Of a stretch of 64,000 bases of DNA, positions 1 to 8,145 are shown one piece after another; the stretch's first letter is position 1; each line of letters starts with the position of its first letter. The DNA comes from Caldimonas thermodepolymerans. GTDB taxonomy: Bacteria; Pseudomonadota; Gammaproteobacteria; Burkholderiales; Burkholderiaceae_C. Location of the stretch: assembly GCF_015476235.1 (NCBI RefSeq), contig NZ_CP064338.1:1116001-1180000 (forward strand), read 5' to 3'. A model generated the notes under the pieces. It worked only from the letters and a program-made list of their open reading frames with translations. It was not told where the DNA came from and did no database searches. The translations under genes and the position numbers were made by a program.

Positions 1-337
1 CGCTGCCCGTGGCGAACTCGAGCAGCGGCCGCATGGCGCTCCGGATCACCAGCGTGAGGTCGAGGTAGAGGAACTCCTCGAAGGGCAGGTAGGCCGGGTT
101 GAACAGCCCGAGCTTGCGGGTGGTGGTCCGCATGCCGGGCCGGTCCAGCTCGCTCCAGCCGGCGCAGTCCCGGGTCTCCACGGCCGCCGGCAGCCGACGC
201 GCGCGGTCGGTGTAGCAATAGAGCTGGAACGGGCGGTCGCAGTGCCGGCCGAGCATCTCGTACATGCGGCTGACGTACTGGTCGCCCAGACCGTAGAAGT
301 CACCCAGTGCGAGGCAGACGATGGGAAGCGTGGACAC
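1..337 (-). CDS. Glycosyltransferase, GT8-like, partial (C-terminus outside window)
   Basis: The first 112 codons of a gene that runs off the left edge. The reading starts at GTG (335-337), nine bases after the upstream gene stops, and has no strong Shine-Dalgarno. The translation opens with a beta-strand and a YGLGDQYV segment. It then shows CYTDRAR, TTTRKLGLFNP and, near the edge, YLDLTLVI. A hydrophobic strand followed by an acidic D-x-T/D signature is typical of GT-A folds such as GT8 that bind nucleotide-sugar and metal. It is the last visible gene of the LPS operon transcribed from about 11.3 kb. The acceptor and sugar are unknown, and the family call is by motif only. An alternative start further upstream is unlikely because the preceding gene ends there. 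Confidence 0.7.
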   Translation of the reverse strand, partial: MSTLPIVCLALGDFYGLGDQYVSRMYEMLGRHCDRPFQLYCYTDRARRLPAAVETRDCAGWSELDRPGMRTTTRKLGLFNPAYLPFEEFLYLDLTLVIRSAMRPLLEFATGS

Positions 338-346
338 GGGTGCAGT

Positions 347-1213
347 CTAGCGGGAGGCTTGCAACGATTCCTGCCGCAGGCGCTGCAGGTCTTCGGGGCG
401 GTAGGTGGCTGCGAGCTGGCGGTCGTTGCCGCCGCCCTGGACGTTGTGGCGGTTCAGCGCACTTTTCTGGGTGCCGCGGATCTCCACGAAATGCACCGCC
501 TGTTCGCGGACCTGGCGCACGCGGTAGCCGTGGCGCAGCGCCTGCGCGTGCAGCCAGATGTCGTCGGCCGAGGGGCACAGGTCGACGAAGGCGTCGCCCG
601 CCTCCTTGAGCACCTGCTGGAACGCCGGGGGATGGACCACGCCGGAGACGCCGGTGGCGAAGTGCAGGTGGCTGGGCTGGCTGCTGCTGCATTCGGGCCA
701 GTCGTCGTACGGCGCGAAGCCGGTGTCGGTGAGGCGGATCCGCTTGGCGCGCAGGCAGTTGATCACGTCCGGATGCGCCGCGTAGGCCCGCATCAGCTCG
801 GCCAGCCAGTACTTCGCGTAGATGACGTCGTCGTCGGCGGTGACCAGCGGACGGTCGAAGCCGCCGTGCCCCTGCACGTAAGGGTAGTACTTCTTGTGCG
901 GCCCGTAGTTCCTGCAATAGCGGATCTCCAGCCCGCGCCTGGCGAGCCGCTGCAGGCTCACCGGCAGGCCGAGGTCCCGCTCGGCTTCGTCGATCCACAG
1001 GATCAGGCGCGAGGGCCGCAGGCGGCCGCGGCCGATCGATTCGATGGCCTTGTAGACGATGGGGATGCGCGGGCCGAAGGTGGTCAGCGAGACCACCGGC
1101 CCGGCGGGATCCAGCAGCGGGTCGTTGCACGTCAGGTTGCGGTGGAACATCCGCACCGAGCCGATGTGCGAAAGCAGCCTGTTTTTCTTGTGCAGGGCAA
1201 ACGGGTTTCTCAT
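347..1213 (-). CDS. Glycosyltransferase with DDD motif (GT-A-like)
   Basis: 288 residues. The protein opens its core with VSLTTFGPRI (about 41-50), has an ILWIDEAE strand (71-78), GPHKKYYPYVQ (104-114) and the metal-binding-type triad in TADDDVIY (DDD 127-129). This pattern occurs in a poorly characterised group of capsule/LPS glycosyltransferases that use a GT-A fold with divalent metal. It is presumably cytoplasmic and peripheral to the inner membrane. The gene lies 42 bases after the pyruvyltransferase and 9 bases before the GT8-like gene, so it is part of the same operon. The ATG is followed by a basic stretch (HKKNR). Donor and acceptor cannot be told from sequence. I am confident it is a glycosyltransferase and unsure of the CAZy family. 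Confidence 0.75.
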   Translation of the reverse strand: MRNPFALHKKNRLLSHIGSVRMFHRNLTCNDPLLDPAGPVVSLTTFGPRIPIVYKAIESIGRGRLRPSRLILWIDEAERDLGLPVSLQRLARRGLEIRYCRNYGPHKKYYPYVQGHGGFDRPLVTADDDVIYAKYWLAELMRAYAAHPDVINCLRAKRIRLTDTGFAPYDDWPECSSSQPSHLHFATGVSGVVHPPAFQQVLKEAGDAFVDLCPSADDIWLHAQALRHGYRVRQVREQAVHFVEIRGTQKSALNRHNVQGGGNDRQLAATYRPEDLQRLRQESLQASR

Positions 1214-1255
1214 CTTTTTCGAACGGATCGGTCCACCCGCTCCGTGTCCGGCGAC

Positions 1256-2272
1256 TCAGGCAAACACGTCGCGCCACAGCGCGGCGACGGCGTCCTGCTG
1301 TTGCCGGAGGTAGTCGTCGAGCCGCTCCGACTCTTCGGGGCTGTAGGCGGCGGCCTGGACGACGTCCTGGGCGCGCAGGCCGAGCCGCAGCACGTCGGGC
1401 AGCCCGGTGACCTTGCGCCTGGCGATGTCCAGGCCCGCATCGGCCAGCACGTAGTCGATCTTGCCGGTGTTGGACGCGCGGTAGAGGAAGGGCACGCGGT
1501 TGTGCAGGCAATACATCACGGCGTGGAAGCGTCCGGTGATCACGACACCGGCCCGGCGGACGGTGTCGTGGAACGTGGCACGGGACTGGTGCCGCACCAG
1601 GTCGAGCAGCAGGCCGGGGCGGGGCTGCAGGCGGACCACGCTGCGCGCGAAGGCGCGTGCAGCGGCGCGCAACGGCAGGTTCTTGCGCGAGCCGAAGCGG
1701 AACTCCTTGACGCAGGCGTAGCGCGCGTTGAAGTGTTGCCCGATCTCGACGAGTGCCGCGGTGGCGTCTTCCAGCACCGAGTCGGTGATCACGATGTCCG
1801 TGGCCGAGGCCGGGCGTTCGATGCGGGGGAACGACTGCAGGCTGAGGTCGCCGACCACCCGAGTCGACACCTGCGGGCACTGCCGCGCGAAGGTCCGTTG
1901 CGCCTGGGACTCGCGGAAGCACAGCAGGTCGCAGCGGGCGAGCAGGTTGGCCGTCACCTGCGAATTCGCGTCGTAGCAGCTGTTGAGCAGCACGACGCGC
2001 TTGCCCCATTCCTTGGCGACCGCCGCGAAGTGCGCGAGGTTCTTGCACCCCCGGCTGTCACCGTGCATCGTGCCTTCACCGTTGATGAGGACGAGGTCGG
2101 CGCGCGCCAGCAGGCGTTCGTAGTCCCGGCCGGTGATCTCCGTGCTGACCGGGTGACTCGCCACCTCGGTGTAGCCGTGCCGCCGGGCGGCTTCGCGGAT
2201 GGTGCGCATCACCGCGTCGCTGCCGACGTGCAGGTCCGGGGTGGTGTCATTGACGATGCAATAGGACTTCAT
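1256..2272 (-). CDS. Polysaccharide pyruvyl transferase family protein
   Basis: 338 residues from the ATG at 2270-2272. An upstream in-frame extension exists, but it would run deep into the preceding gene, and MKSYCIV is a normal family start. The GT-B-like scaffold shows INGEGTMHGD (63-72), CFRE (about 118-121), a VVGDLSL strand and the hallmark ITGRFHAVMYCL segment (245-256). Family members move a pyruvate ketal from phosphoenolpyruvate onto a sugar, making a surface glycan acidic. Some homologues act in other polymer modifications. The gene sits inside the LPS operon, 20 bases after the GT29-like gene, so the likely substrate is a glycan made by the neighbouring transferases. The substrate sugar is not predictable. 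Confidence 0.82.
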   Translation of the reverse strand: MKSYCIVNDTTPDLHVGSDAVMRTIREAARRHGYTEVASHPVSTEITGRDYERLLARADLVLINGEGTMHGDSRGCKNLAHFAAVAKEWGKRVVLLNSCYDANSQVTANLLARCDLLCFRESQAQRTFARQCPQVSTRVVGDLSLQSFPRIERPASATDIVITDSVLEDATAALVEIGQHFNARYACVKEFRFGSRKNLPLRAAARAFARSVVRLQPRPGLLLDLVRHQSRATFHDTVRRAGVVITGRFHAVMYCLHNRVPFLYRASNTGKIDYVLADAGLDIARRKVTGLPDVLRLGLRAQDVVQAAAYSPEESERLDDYLRQQQDAVAALWRDVFA

Positions 2273-2292
2273 GAGACGACGTGATGCCGGGG

Positions 2293-2919
2293 TCACCGCT
2301 CCAGGAAGACCAGCCGGCCTTCCCGTTCGAGCTGTTCGGCGTAGGCCCGCTCGGCGGACCAGGGGTGGCCTTTCCAGCCCTGGAAGCCGAACCCTGCCAG
2401 GGCGATCCGGTGTTCGGCCAGGCGCGGGTCGCGCACCATGTGCGCGAGGGCCATCCCCCCGGAGCTGGGCACCCACAGCGGCATGGCCCGGGCCAGTTCA
2501 CGGTAGCCCGGCCGCGCGCGCACGTAGGCCCGTACCTCCTCGTAGACACGGGCCGGCATGGGCTGGCATGTCAGGCCGTGGCGGGCCAGCACGGCGGCCA
2601 GGGCGCGCGAACGGTCCACGCCGGTGCCGCGCTTGCCGCGCAGCAGGCAGTGCAGCTGGCGCCACAGCGACACGGGCGGATAGCTGAAGACGATTTCCTT
2701 CGCCCCGCAGGCGGCCAGCGTGCGGTGCAGCTCCTCGGAGCGGATGAAGCGCCGCGCGACGCCGCCGGTGTTGCACAGGTAGACCCGGTCCGTGCGCGTG
2801 CCGTACTCGGCGCCCCAGGCGGCGCAGGTGTTGATGCGCGCGACGAAGTCCGCCCGGTCGATGTCGTCAGACAGGTCCCGCCGCGCCGGGGCATTGCCGA
2901 CCAGAACCGCCCACTTCAT
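2293..2919 (-). CDS. GT29 (sialyltransferase)-like protein
   Basis: 208 residues from the ATG at 2917-2919. The longer reading through an upstream non-coding stretch is not supported. The N-terminus reads VGNAP (7-11), then DLSDDIDRADFVARIN (15-30) and GTRTDRVYLCN (40-50). The order VGN-P, V-R-N and G-x-x-TD resembles the L-motif region of GT29-like bacterial proteins that may use CMP-activated acidic sugars. The C-terminal half has PSSGGMALAHMV, similar in layout to the S-motif region. The gene is 161 bases downstream of the sialyltransferase-like gene and 20 bases upstream of the pyruvyltransferase. The family assignment rests on spaced motifs only, and the gene may be an uncharacterised glycan enzyme. 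No CMP-sialate or CMP-Kdo synthesis gene is visible nearby. Confidence 0.5.
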   Translation of the reverse strand: MKWAVLVGNAPARRDLSDDIDRADFVARINTCAAWGAEYGTRTDRVYLCNTGGVARRFIRSEELHRTLAACGAKEIVFSYPPVSLWRQLHCLLRGKRGTGVDRSRALAAVLARHGLTCQPMPARVYEEVRAYVRARPGYRELARAMPLWVPSSGGMALAHMVRDPRLAEHRIALAGFGFQGWKGHPWSAERAYAEQLEREGRLVFLER

Positions 2920-3080
2920 GGCATGTGCTCGCAGCAAGACGCCGGGGCGCGCCCGGGCGCGGGACGCGGGTGGCTGCAGCGTCGCCGGGCGGCCCGGCCG
3001 ATGGCTCCGGAGGCACCGGTGGGAAATGCTTGCATGGATCGGCAGAGGAGGTCGGTGGTCCGCGATTGTGCCTGTTCCGT

Positions 3081-4106
3081 TCAGTGGACCAGCACGCCGG
3101 CGGCCCGGAACGCCGCGGCCATGTCGCGTCGCTCGCCGTTGGACTTGAAGCGCACCCGGTCCCAGCCGAACGCGGCGACGGTCGTGCCTTCGCCGTAGAG
3201 CTGCTTGGCGAACAGCAGGGCCGAGGAGCGCACCCCGGCGACGGCATCGAAGCGCTCGTGCGCAAGCCACAGCTCGAGCGGCTCGTCCAGCTCCAGCACC
3301 TCGTAGCCGGGGCGCCACAGCTCGCGCTGCGGGTCCTTGGGGTGGCCCTTGTAGCAGACCTGCTCGATTCCCTGCGCCTGCATCCAGCGCTCGATCTCGG
3401 TGCTGACGGCCTGCATCGCGGCGGTGTCGAGCAGGCCGGTGCCGGTGAGCGGCTGGCCGATCACCAGGCCGCGGCGCAGCCGCGGGGCGCCGGCGTCCGG
3501 CGCGGCGGCGGTGGCCAGCGGCGCGAGCGTGACCACCTTGTCGGCCGGGTACTCGTGCGGCAGGCCGGGCAGCACGTAGATGCGGTCGCAGAACGGCGCG
3601 TCCGAGCCGATGCGGTCGCCGGAGAAGGGCCAGTAGTCCAGCTCGGGGGCGGCCAGGCGGCGCAGCCGGCGCAGGTGCTGCGCGACGCGCTTGGCGGGCG
3701 AGAGCGGGTAGCGGCGCACGCTGATGATGCCGTCGGGCAGGATGCGCGCATGCATGGTGCGCGCACCGCAGGCGCGCGGCAGGGCGCGCAGGAAGTAGTT
3801 GATCGCCTCGGTGTCGAACACCGCGCTGTGCAGGTGCAGTTCGTCGCAGGGGCCGACCAGGTCGGCGACGAGGCGGATGTTGTCGCGCAGCCGCCGGTGA
3901 CGGCCCAGCGGGCCGGGCAACGGGTCCCAGCGCGGCCAGGGCAGGTAGGCGCTCGCGTCCCAGTGGTCCGGGCGCACCACCGGTCCGACGCCCGGCTTGT
4001 ACCAGAGCAGCACCTGGCGCGCGCCGGCCTCGAAGCGCGCGGCGATCTGCCGCGCAGCCAGGTACTGCAGCGGCGAGGCGACGAAGTAGACCGCGACGGT
4101 GCCCAT
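3081..4106 (-). CDS. Bacterial sialyltransferase/polysialyltransferase-like protein (GT52/GT38 type)
   Basis: 341 residues from the ATG at 4104-4106, seven bases after the preceding GT4 stops. The N-terminus YFVASPLQYLAARQ (7-20) is the entry strand typical of GT52-like and polysialyltransferase-like proteins. Three spaced motifs follow: LPDGI (123-127), KGHP (253-256) and GVRSSAL (291-297). Acidic-D-G, H-P and S-S/T motifs mark the GT-B bacterial sialyltransferase superfamily, in which the first supplies the catalytic base and the HP binds CMP. This suggests transfer of sialic acid or a related nonulosonic acid to the LPS made by this operon. The donor could also be Kdo or another sugar, since no neuA/neuB genes are present in the window. 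160 bases separate it from the next gene. Confidence 0.55.
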   Translation of the reverse strand: MGTVAVYFVASPLQYLAARQIAARFEAGARQVLLWYKPGVGPVVRPDHWDASAYLPWPRWDPLPGPLGRHRRLRDNIRLVADLVGPCDELHLHSAVFDTEAINYFLRALPRACGARTMHARILPDGIISVRRYPLSPAKRVAQHLRRLRRLAAPELDYWPFSGDRIGSDAPFCDRIYVLPGLPHEYPADKVVTLAPLATAAAPDAGAPRLRRGLVIGQPLTGTGLLDTAAMQAVSTEIERWMQAQGIEQVCYKGHPKDPQRELWRPGYEVLELDEPLELWLAHERFDAVAGVRSSALLFAKQLYGEGTTVAAFGWDRVRFKSNGERRDMAAAFRAAGVLVH

Positions 4107-4113
4107 GGACGCT

Positions 4114-5211
4114 TCAGCGCCGGCGCGTGGCGAGCACCTGCTCGTAGACGGCGCGGTTGCCGCGCACCATCGCGTCGATCGAGAACTCTTCCAGGGCCAG
4201 GGCGCGGCCGGCCTGGCCATAGGTGCGGCGCAGCGCTTCCGAGCCGAGCAGGGCGTTGACGCCCTGCGCCAGCGCCTCCGCGTCGCCGGGCGGCACCAGG
4301 ATGCCGGTGCGGCCGTCGACGACGATCTCGGGGATGCCGCCGGCGCGCGCGGCCACCATCGGCACCCCGCAGGCGGCCGATTGCAGCAGCGCCACGCCCA
4401 GGCCTTCCATCAGCGCCGGGTGCACCACCACGTCGATGCAGGGCAACACCTTGTCCAGGTCCTTGCGGAAACCGGCCAGCGAGACGCTGTCGCCCAGCCC
4501 CCGCGCGGCGATCAGCTCGCGCACCGCCTGCTGCTCGGGGCCCTGGCCGAACAGCAGCACCCGGGTGCGCGGGTGTGCGGCGAGGATGGCCGGCATCGCG
4601 TCGAGCAGCGTGCGGTGTCCCTTGCGCGGGATGAACTGCGCGACCATGGCCAGCACCGGTGCGCCATCGGGGATGGCGAACTCGCGCTGGAACCAGGCGC
4701 GGTCGTGGCAGCCGGGGCGGTAGCGCTCGGTGTCGACCGAGCTGTGCACGCACACCACCTTGTCGGCCGGCACGCCGCAGGCCAGCAGCACCTCGCGGAT
4801 GCCGTGCGAGATCGCGATCACGCGGTCGTAGAGGCGGTATTTCCAGCGCGCCCAGGCGCGCGGCTCGGGGTTGTCGACGCGCCGGCTCAGCACCACCGGC
4901 ACGCCTTCGAGCCTGGCCGCCACCCCGCCCCAGACGTCGCTGCCGCGTCGGCTGTGCAGGTGCACGAGGTCGGGGCGTTCGGCGCGGATCAGCCGGCGCA
5001 GCCGCCCGACCAGGCCGACGTCGGCGTCGCCGCCCATCGGCAGCTCGTGCACGCGCGCCGCATGCGGGCGCGCGGCCTCGGCGATCGCGCTGCCTTGCGG
5101 GCAGGCGAGCACGTGCTCGTCGCCGGGCCGCTGCAGGCCGCGCAGCAGGAATGCCACCTGCAGCGCGCCGCCGTAGAGGTGCATGCCGGATTCGAGGTGC
5201 AGCACCTTCAT
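4114..5211 (-). CDS. Glycosyltransferase family 4
   Basis: 365 residues from the ATG at 5209-5211, which overlaps the preceding GT9 stop as ATGA. It is a classical GT-B protein. The N-terminal Rossmann domain has a glycine loop (MHLYGGALQVAF, 10-21) and LVHLHSRRG. The C-terminal domain has MVAQFIPRKGH, GQGPEQQ, HPALMEGLGVALLQSAACGVP with the E-x7-E-type nucleotide-sugar site, and a GIPEIV..G.TG loop. It would transfer a hexose or similar sugar from a nucleotide donor, cytoplasmically, to the growing LPS core or O-chain. Tight coupling on both sides places it firmly in the operon. Donor and linkage cannot be assigned. Confidence 0.88.
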   Translation of the reverse strand: MKVLHLESGMHLYGGALQVAFLLRGLQRPGDEHVLACPQGSAIAEAARPHAARVHELPMGGDADVGLVGRLRRLIRAERPDLVHLHSRRGSDVWGGVAARLEGVPVVLSRRVDNPEPRAWARWKYRLYDRVIAISHGIREVLLACGVPADKVVCVHSSVDTERYRPGCHDRAWFQREFAIPDGAPVLAMVAQFIPRKGHRTLLDAMPAILAAHPRTRVLLFGQGPEQQAVRELIAARGLGDSVSLAGFRKDLDKVLPCIDVVVHPALMEGLGVALLQSAACGVPMVAARAGGIPEIVVDGRTGILVPPGDAEALAQGVNALLGSEALRRTYGQAGRALALEEFSIDAMVRGNRAVYEQVLATRRR

Positions 5212-6260
5212 GGCGCGTCCTCCATCAGCTGCAGCGCCTCGGCGAAGACCGCGTCCACCTCGTGACTGCGCATGCAGTCGAAGCGGCCACCGCAGGTCGG
5301 GTGGCGCCGGCAGGGCGAGCAGGGCAGCGCCTCGTACATCACCCGCGTCGGGGCCTGCGGCACCTGCAGGTACGGACGCGTCGAGCCGAACAGCGCCACG
5401 GTGGGCACGCGCATCGCGGAGCCGATGTGGGTCAGGCCGGTGTCGACGCCGACCAGCAGCGCCGCGCCCTGGATCGCTGCGGCGCTTTCGTCCAGGCGCA
5501 GCTCGCCGACCAGGCTGGCCGCGGGCGTGTCCGGATGGGCCAGGATCTCCTGCGCGGCGGCGCGGTCCGAGGGGCCGCCCAGCAGCACCGGCGTCAGGCC
5601 GCGCGCCTTCAGCCGTGCGGCGAGTGCTGCCCAGCGGTCCGGGAACCAGTGCTTCTGCGGGCGGGTCGTGAACGGGCACAGCGCCGCGTAGGGACCGGTG
5701 ACGCCGGCGCGCGCCAGCGCGGCCTGCGCGGCCTGCCGGGCCGCGTCCGACGGCACCACGTCCATGTGGAAGGCACCGGCCGGCGCGCCCAGGTGCAGGG
5801 CGACCTGGCGGTACTCCGAGCCAATTTCCGGGCGCTCGACCGCGCGGGGTTCGAAGCGCTCGGTCACCAGCCACTGGCTGCCTTCGCGCGGGTGGATGCC
5901 GATGCGCCGCGGCGCGCCGGTCCACCAGGCGCACAGCCCGCTCTTGAGCAGGCCCTGGGCGTCGATGACCAGGTCGTAGCGGCCGGCACGCAGGCGCTGG
6001 CGGAACTCGCGCCAGGCGCGCCACAGCTCGGCGTGGCGCCGTTCCTGCCACAGGCGCCGCCAGGCGGGGCGGTCCCAGACCAGCAGTTCGTCGAGCCGCG
6101 GGTTGGCGCGCAGCAGGGGCGCGGCGGCCGGCTCGGTCAGCCAGGACAGCCGCGCGTCCGGGTAGGCGGCGCGCAGCGCCGGGATCAGCCCGGAGGCCAT
6201 CGCGACGTCGCCGAGGGCCGACAGGCGGATCACGAGGATGGAGGCGGGCGTGCGGGTCAT
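5208..6260 (-). CDS. Glycosyltransferase family 9 (heptosyltransferase-like)
   Basis: 350 residues. It starts at the ATG in 6258-6260 and overlaps both neighbours by four bases (translational coupling). It has the GT9 signatures: IRLSALGDVAMASGL near the N-terminus (GD pair), FTTRPQKHWFPDRW with the K-x-W-P donor site, VGVDTGLTHIGSAMRVPTVALFGST, and a terminal Cys cluster (LPCSPC, TCGG, DCM). GT9 enzymes add L-glycero-D-manno-heptose from ADP-heptose to lipid A-Kdo. HldE, two genes upstream in the operon, makes that donor. It resembles WaaC/RfaC-type heptosyltransferase I in layout, but WaaC versus a later heptosyltransferase is not decided by the motifs. Confidence 0.85.
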   Translation of the reverse strand: MTRTPASILVIRLSALGDVAMASGLIPALRAAYPDARLSWLTEPAAAPLLRANPRLDELLVWDRPAWRRLWQERRHAELWRAWREFRQRLRAGRYDLVIDAQGLLKSGLCAWWTGAPRRIGIHPREGSQWLVTERFEPRAVERPEIGSEYRQVALHLGAPAGAFHMDVVPSDAARQAAQAALARAGVTGPYAALCPFTTRPQKHWFPDRWAALAARLKARGLTPVLLGGPSDRAAAQEILAHPDTPAASLVGELRLDESAAAIQGAALLVGVDTGLTHIGSAMRVPTVALFGSTRPYLQVPQAPTRVMYEALPCSPCRRHPTCGGRFDCMRSHEVDAVFAEALQLMEDAP

Positions 6261-7372
6261 CGCGCACCTCCGCCCTGCAGGGCGCGGCGGTAGACCGCCT
6301 CGGTCGAGGTCACCATGTGTTCGAGCGTGAACTGCCCGGCGTACAGCTGGCGCGCCTGCCGGCCCAGCGCGTGCGCCCGGGCGGGCTCCCGGGCGAGGCG
6401 GGCCAGCGCGGCGGCGAGCGCCTGTGCGTTGCCGGGCGGGACGAGCACGCCGGTCTGGCCGTCGCGCACGATCTCGGCCACGCCGCCCACGTCGGTCGCG
6501 ACGATGGGCAGCCCGGCGCAGGCGGCTTCCACCAGGGACAGCGGGAAGGCCTCGCGGTACGAGCTGGACGCGTAGGCATCGAAGGCGGGCAGCAGGCGCC
6601 GCACGTCGCCGCGGTAGCCGAGGAAGGTGACCTCGGCGCGGCCGCGCGCCGCTTCCTGCACGCCGCGGCCGTAGTCGGTGGCGGGGTCGCCCGCGAGGTA
6701 CAGGCGCGCGCCGGGCACCTGGCCGATCGCCTCGACCAGCAGGTGCTGGCCCTTGTCCGGGATGAAGCGCCCGGCGTTGAAGACGGCGAACTCGTCCTCG
6801 CCGATGCCCAGCTCGCGCCGCAGCGCCGCGCGGTCGCCCCCGGGCTGGTCGGCCACGCCGTTGTGGATCACGGTGATGCGGCGTGCGTCGTAGCCGGCAT
6901 CGACCAGCGTGCGGCGGACCGCTTCGGCCACCGCGATCAGCTCGCGGCAGTCCTGCATGTGCTTGCGTGCGGTGGTCGCGTGCGCGGTGCCGACCGCCGC
7001 GGCACGGCCGCAGGCCCAGCCGGCATAGCGCGCGCCGCGCAGCAGGTGGCCGTGGACGATGTCGGCACGCCAGCGCGCGACGAGGCGCCGCAGGCGCAAC
7101 CACGACACCACGTCGTACATGCCGACCATGGCCAGGTGCTCATGGTCGATGCCGGCTTCGGCGCAGCGCCCGGCCAGCCACGAGTCCGACGGGCCGGCAT
7201 ACAGCACCTCGTGGCCGCGCTCGCGCAGGCCTTTCATCAGCGCGAGCGCGTGCTGCTCGGCGCCGCCGTAGCCGTGGCTGTGCAGCACCTGCACGATGCG
7301 CAGGGGGCGGGCGTCGCCGGTCGGGGCAGGGGTGCGGCTGTCCGGCCGCATGCGTTGCTGTTCAGGGCTCAC
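6257..7372 (-). CDS. Glycosyltransferase family 4
   Basis: 371 residues if translation starts at the GTG in 7370-7372, which overlaps the deacetylase stop as GTGA, the coupling pattern used through this operon. An ATG seven codons in (7349-7351) is a possible alternative. GT-B architecture: VLHSHGYGGAEQHALALMKGL at the N-terminus with the GGAE loop, HGHLLRG, a NAGRFIPDKGQH strand opening the donor domain, and YREAFPLSLVEAACAGLPIV with the E-x7-E site followed by VGGVAEIV. It is likely a cytoplasmic transferase building the LPS core or O-unit. The specific sugar is unknown. Confidence 0.86.
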   Translation of the reverse strand: MSPEQQRMRPDSRTPAPTGDARPLRIVQVLHSHGYGGAEQHALALMKGLRERGHEVLYAGPSDSWLAGRCAEAGIDHEHLAMVGMYDVVSWLRLRRLVARWRADIVHGHLLRGARYAGWACGRAAAVGTAHATTARKHMQDCRELIAVAEAVRRTLVDAGYDARRITVIHNGVADQPGGDRAALRRELGIGEDEFAVFNAGRFIPDKGQHLLVEAIGQVPGARLYLAGDPATDYGRGVQEAARGRAEVTFLGYRGDVRRLLPAFDAYASSSYREAFPLSLVEAACAGLPIVATDVGGVAEIVRDGQTGVLVPPGNAQALAAALARLAREPARAHALGRQARQLYAGQFTLEHMVTSTEAVYRRALQGGGAR

Positions 7373-8145
7373 GAATAGACGTTGCTGGTCGCGCCCGGCC
7401 GGCCGCCCTTGCGCTCGTGCTTCATGTGCAGCTTCCACAGGAAGCCGACCAGGTTGTCGCCGTAGGAGATGGCCTTGCGCGGCAGCTCGTAGGCGTTGTC
7501 GGCGGTGTTCGCCGCGCCGCGGATGCAGGTCAGGCCGGTGCGGTAGCCGGCTTCGGCGACCAGGTCGCGTGCACGCAGGTCATAGTCGCCGTAGGGGTAG
7601 CAGAAGTCGGGCACGGCCTCGCCCAGCACGTCTTCCAGCGCGGCCTTGCTGTCGAAGATCTCGCGCCGCATCTGCGCCGTCTCGAGTCGCGACAGGCGCG
7701 GGTGCGACAGCGTGTGCGAGCCGAACGAGACCCCTTCGGCGCGCAGCTGGCGGATGCGCGCCGCGTTCATCAGCGGCGGCTGGGCCATGCCTTCGCCCAG
7801 CCAGCGCGCCGGCTGGCCGAGCAGGTCGGTGACCAGGAACACGGTGGCGGGAAAGCCGTGCCGGCGCAGGATCGGCCAGGCGTGCTCGGCGAAGTTCTCG
7901 TAGCCGTCGTCGAAGGTCAGCACGACCGCGCGCGGCGGCAGCGGCTTGCCGTGGAACAGGCCCTGCCAGGCCTCCTCGAGGCTGATGACATGGTAGCCGG
8001 CGCGCTTGAGCCAGCCCATCTGCCAGGCGAAGCGGCCCACGTCGCAATAGACGGCACGGTGCGCCTTGGGGCGCGGGAAGCGCCCGACCTGGTGGTACAT
8101 CAGGATCGAGACCGGCGGCTGGCCGGAAACGGGCGGTTGCATCAT
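7369..8145 (-). CDS. Polysaccharide deacetylase (NodB/CE4 family)
   Basis: 258 residues. The start codon (8143-8145) overlaps the hldE stop by four bases. The CE4 motifs are intact: MYHQVG at the N-terminus, LTFDDGYEN (motif 1, general base Asp plus metal Asp), FGSHTLSHPRL (motif 2, the two metal-binding His), CYPYGDYD (motif 3 region) and a C-terminal GLTC segment. Such enzymes remove N- or O-acetyl groups from glycans, with divalent metal. There is no signal peptide, so it probably acts in the cytoplasm on a lipid-linked sugar precursor or nucleotide sugar, as in several LPS operons. The substrate is inferred only from the neighbourhood. Confidence 0.88.
   Translation of the reverse strand: MMQPPVSGQPPVSILMYHQVGRFPRPKAHRAVYCDVGRFAWQMGWLKRAGYHVISLEEAWQGLFHGKPLPPRAVVLTFDDGYENFAEHAWPILRRHGFPATVFLVTDLLGQPARWLGEGMAQPPLMNAARIRQLRAEGVSFGSHTLSHPRLSRLETAQMRREIFDSKAALEDVLGEAVPDFCYPYGDYDLRARDLVAEAGYRTGLTCIRGAANTADNAYELPRKAISYGDNLVGFLWKLHMKHERKGGRPGATSNVYS

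Noticed and set aside
242-2284. 680-codon plus-strand frame over the start of the window
   Set aside because: Antisense shadow; the minus-strand glycosyltransferase and pyruvyltransferase have recognisable motifs in order.
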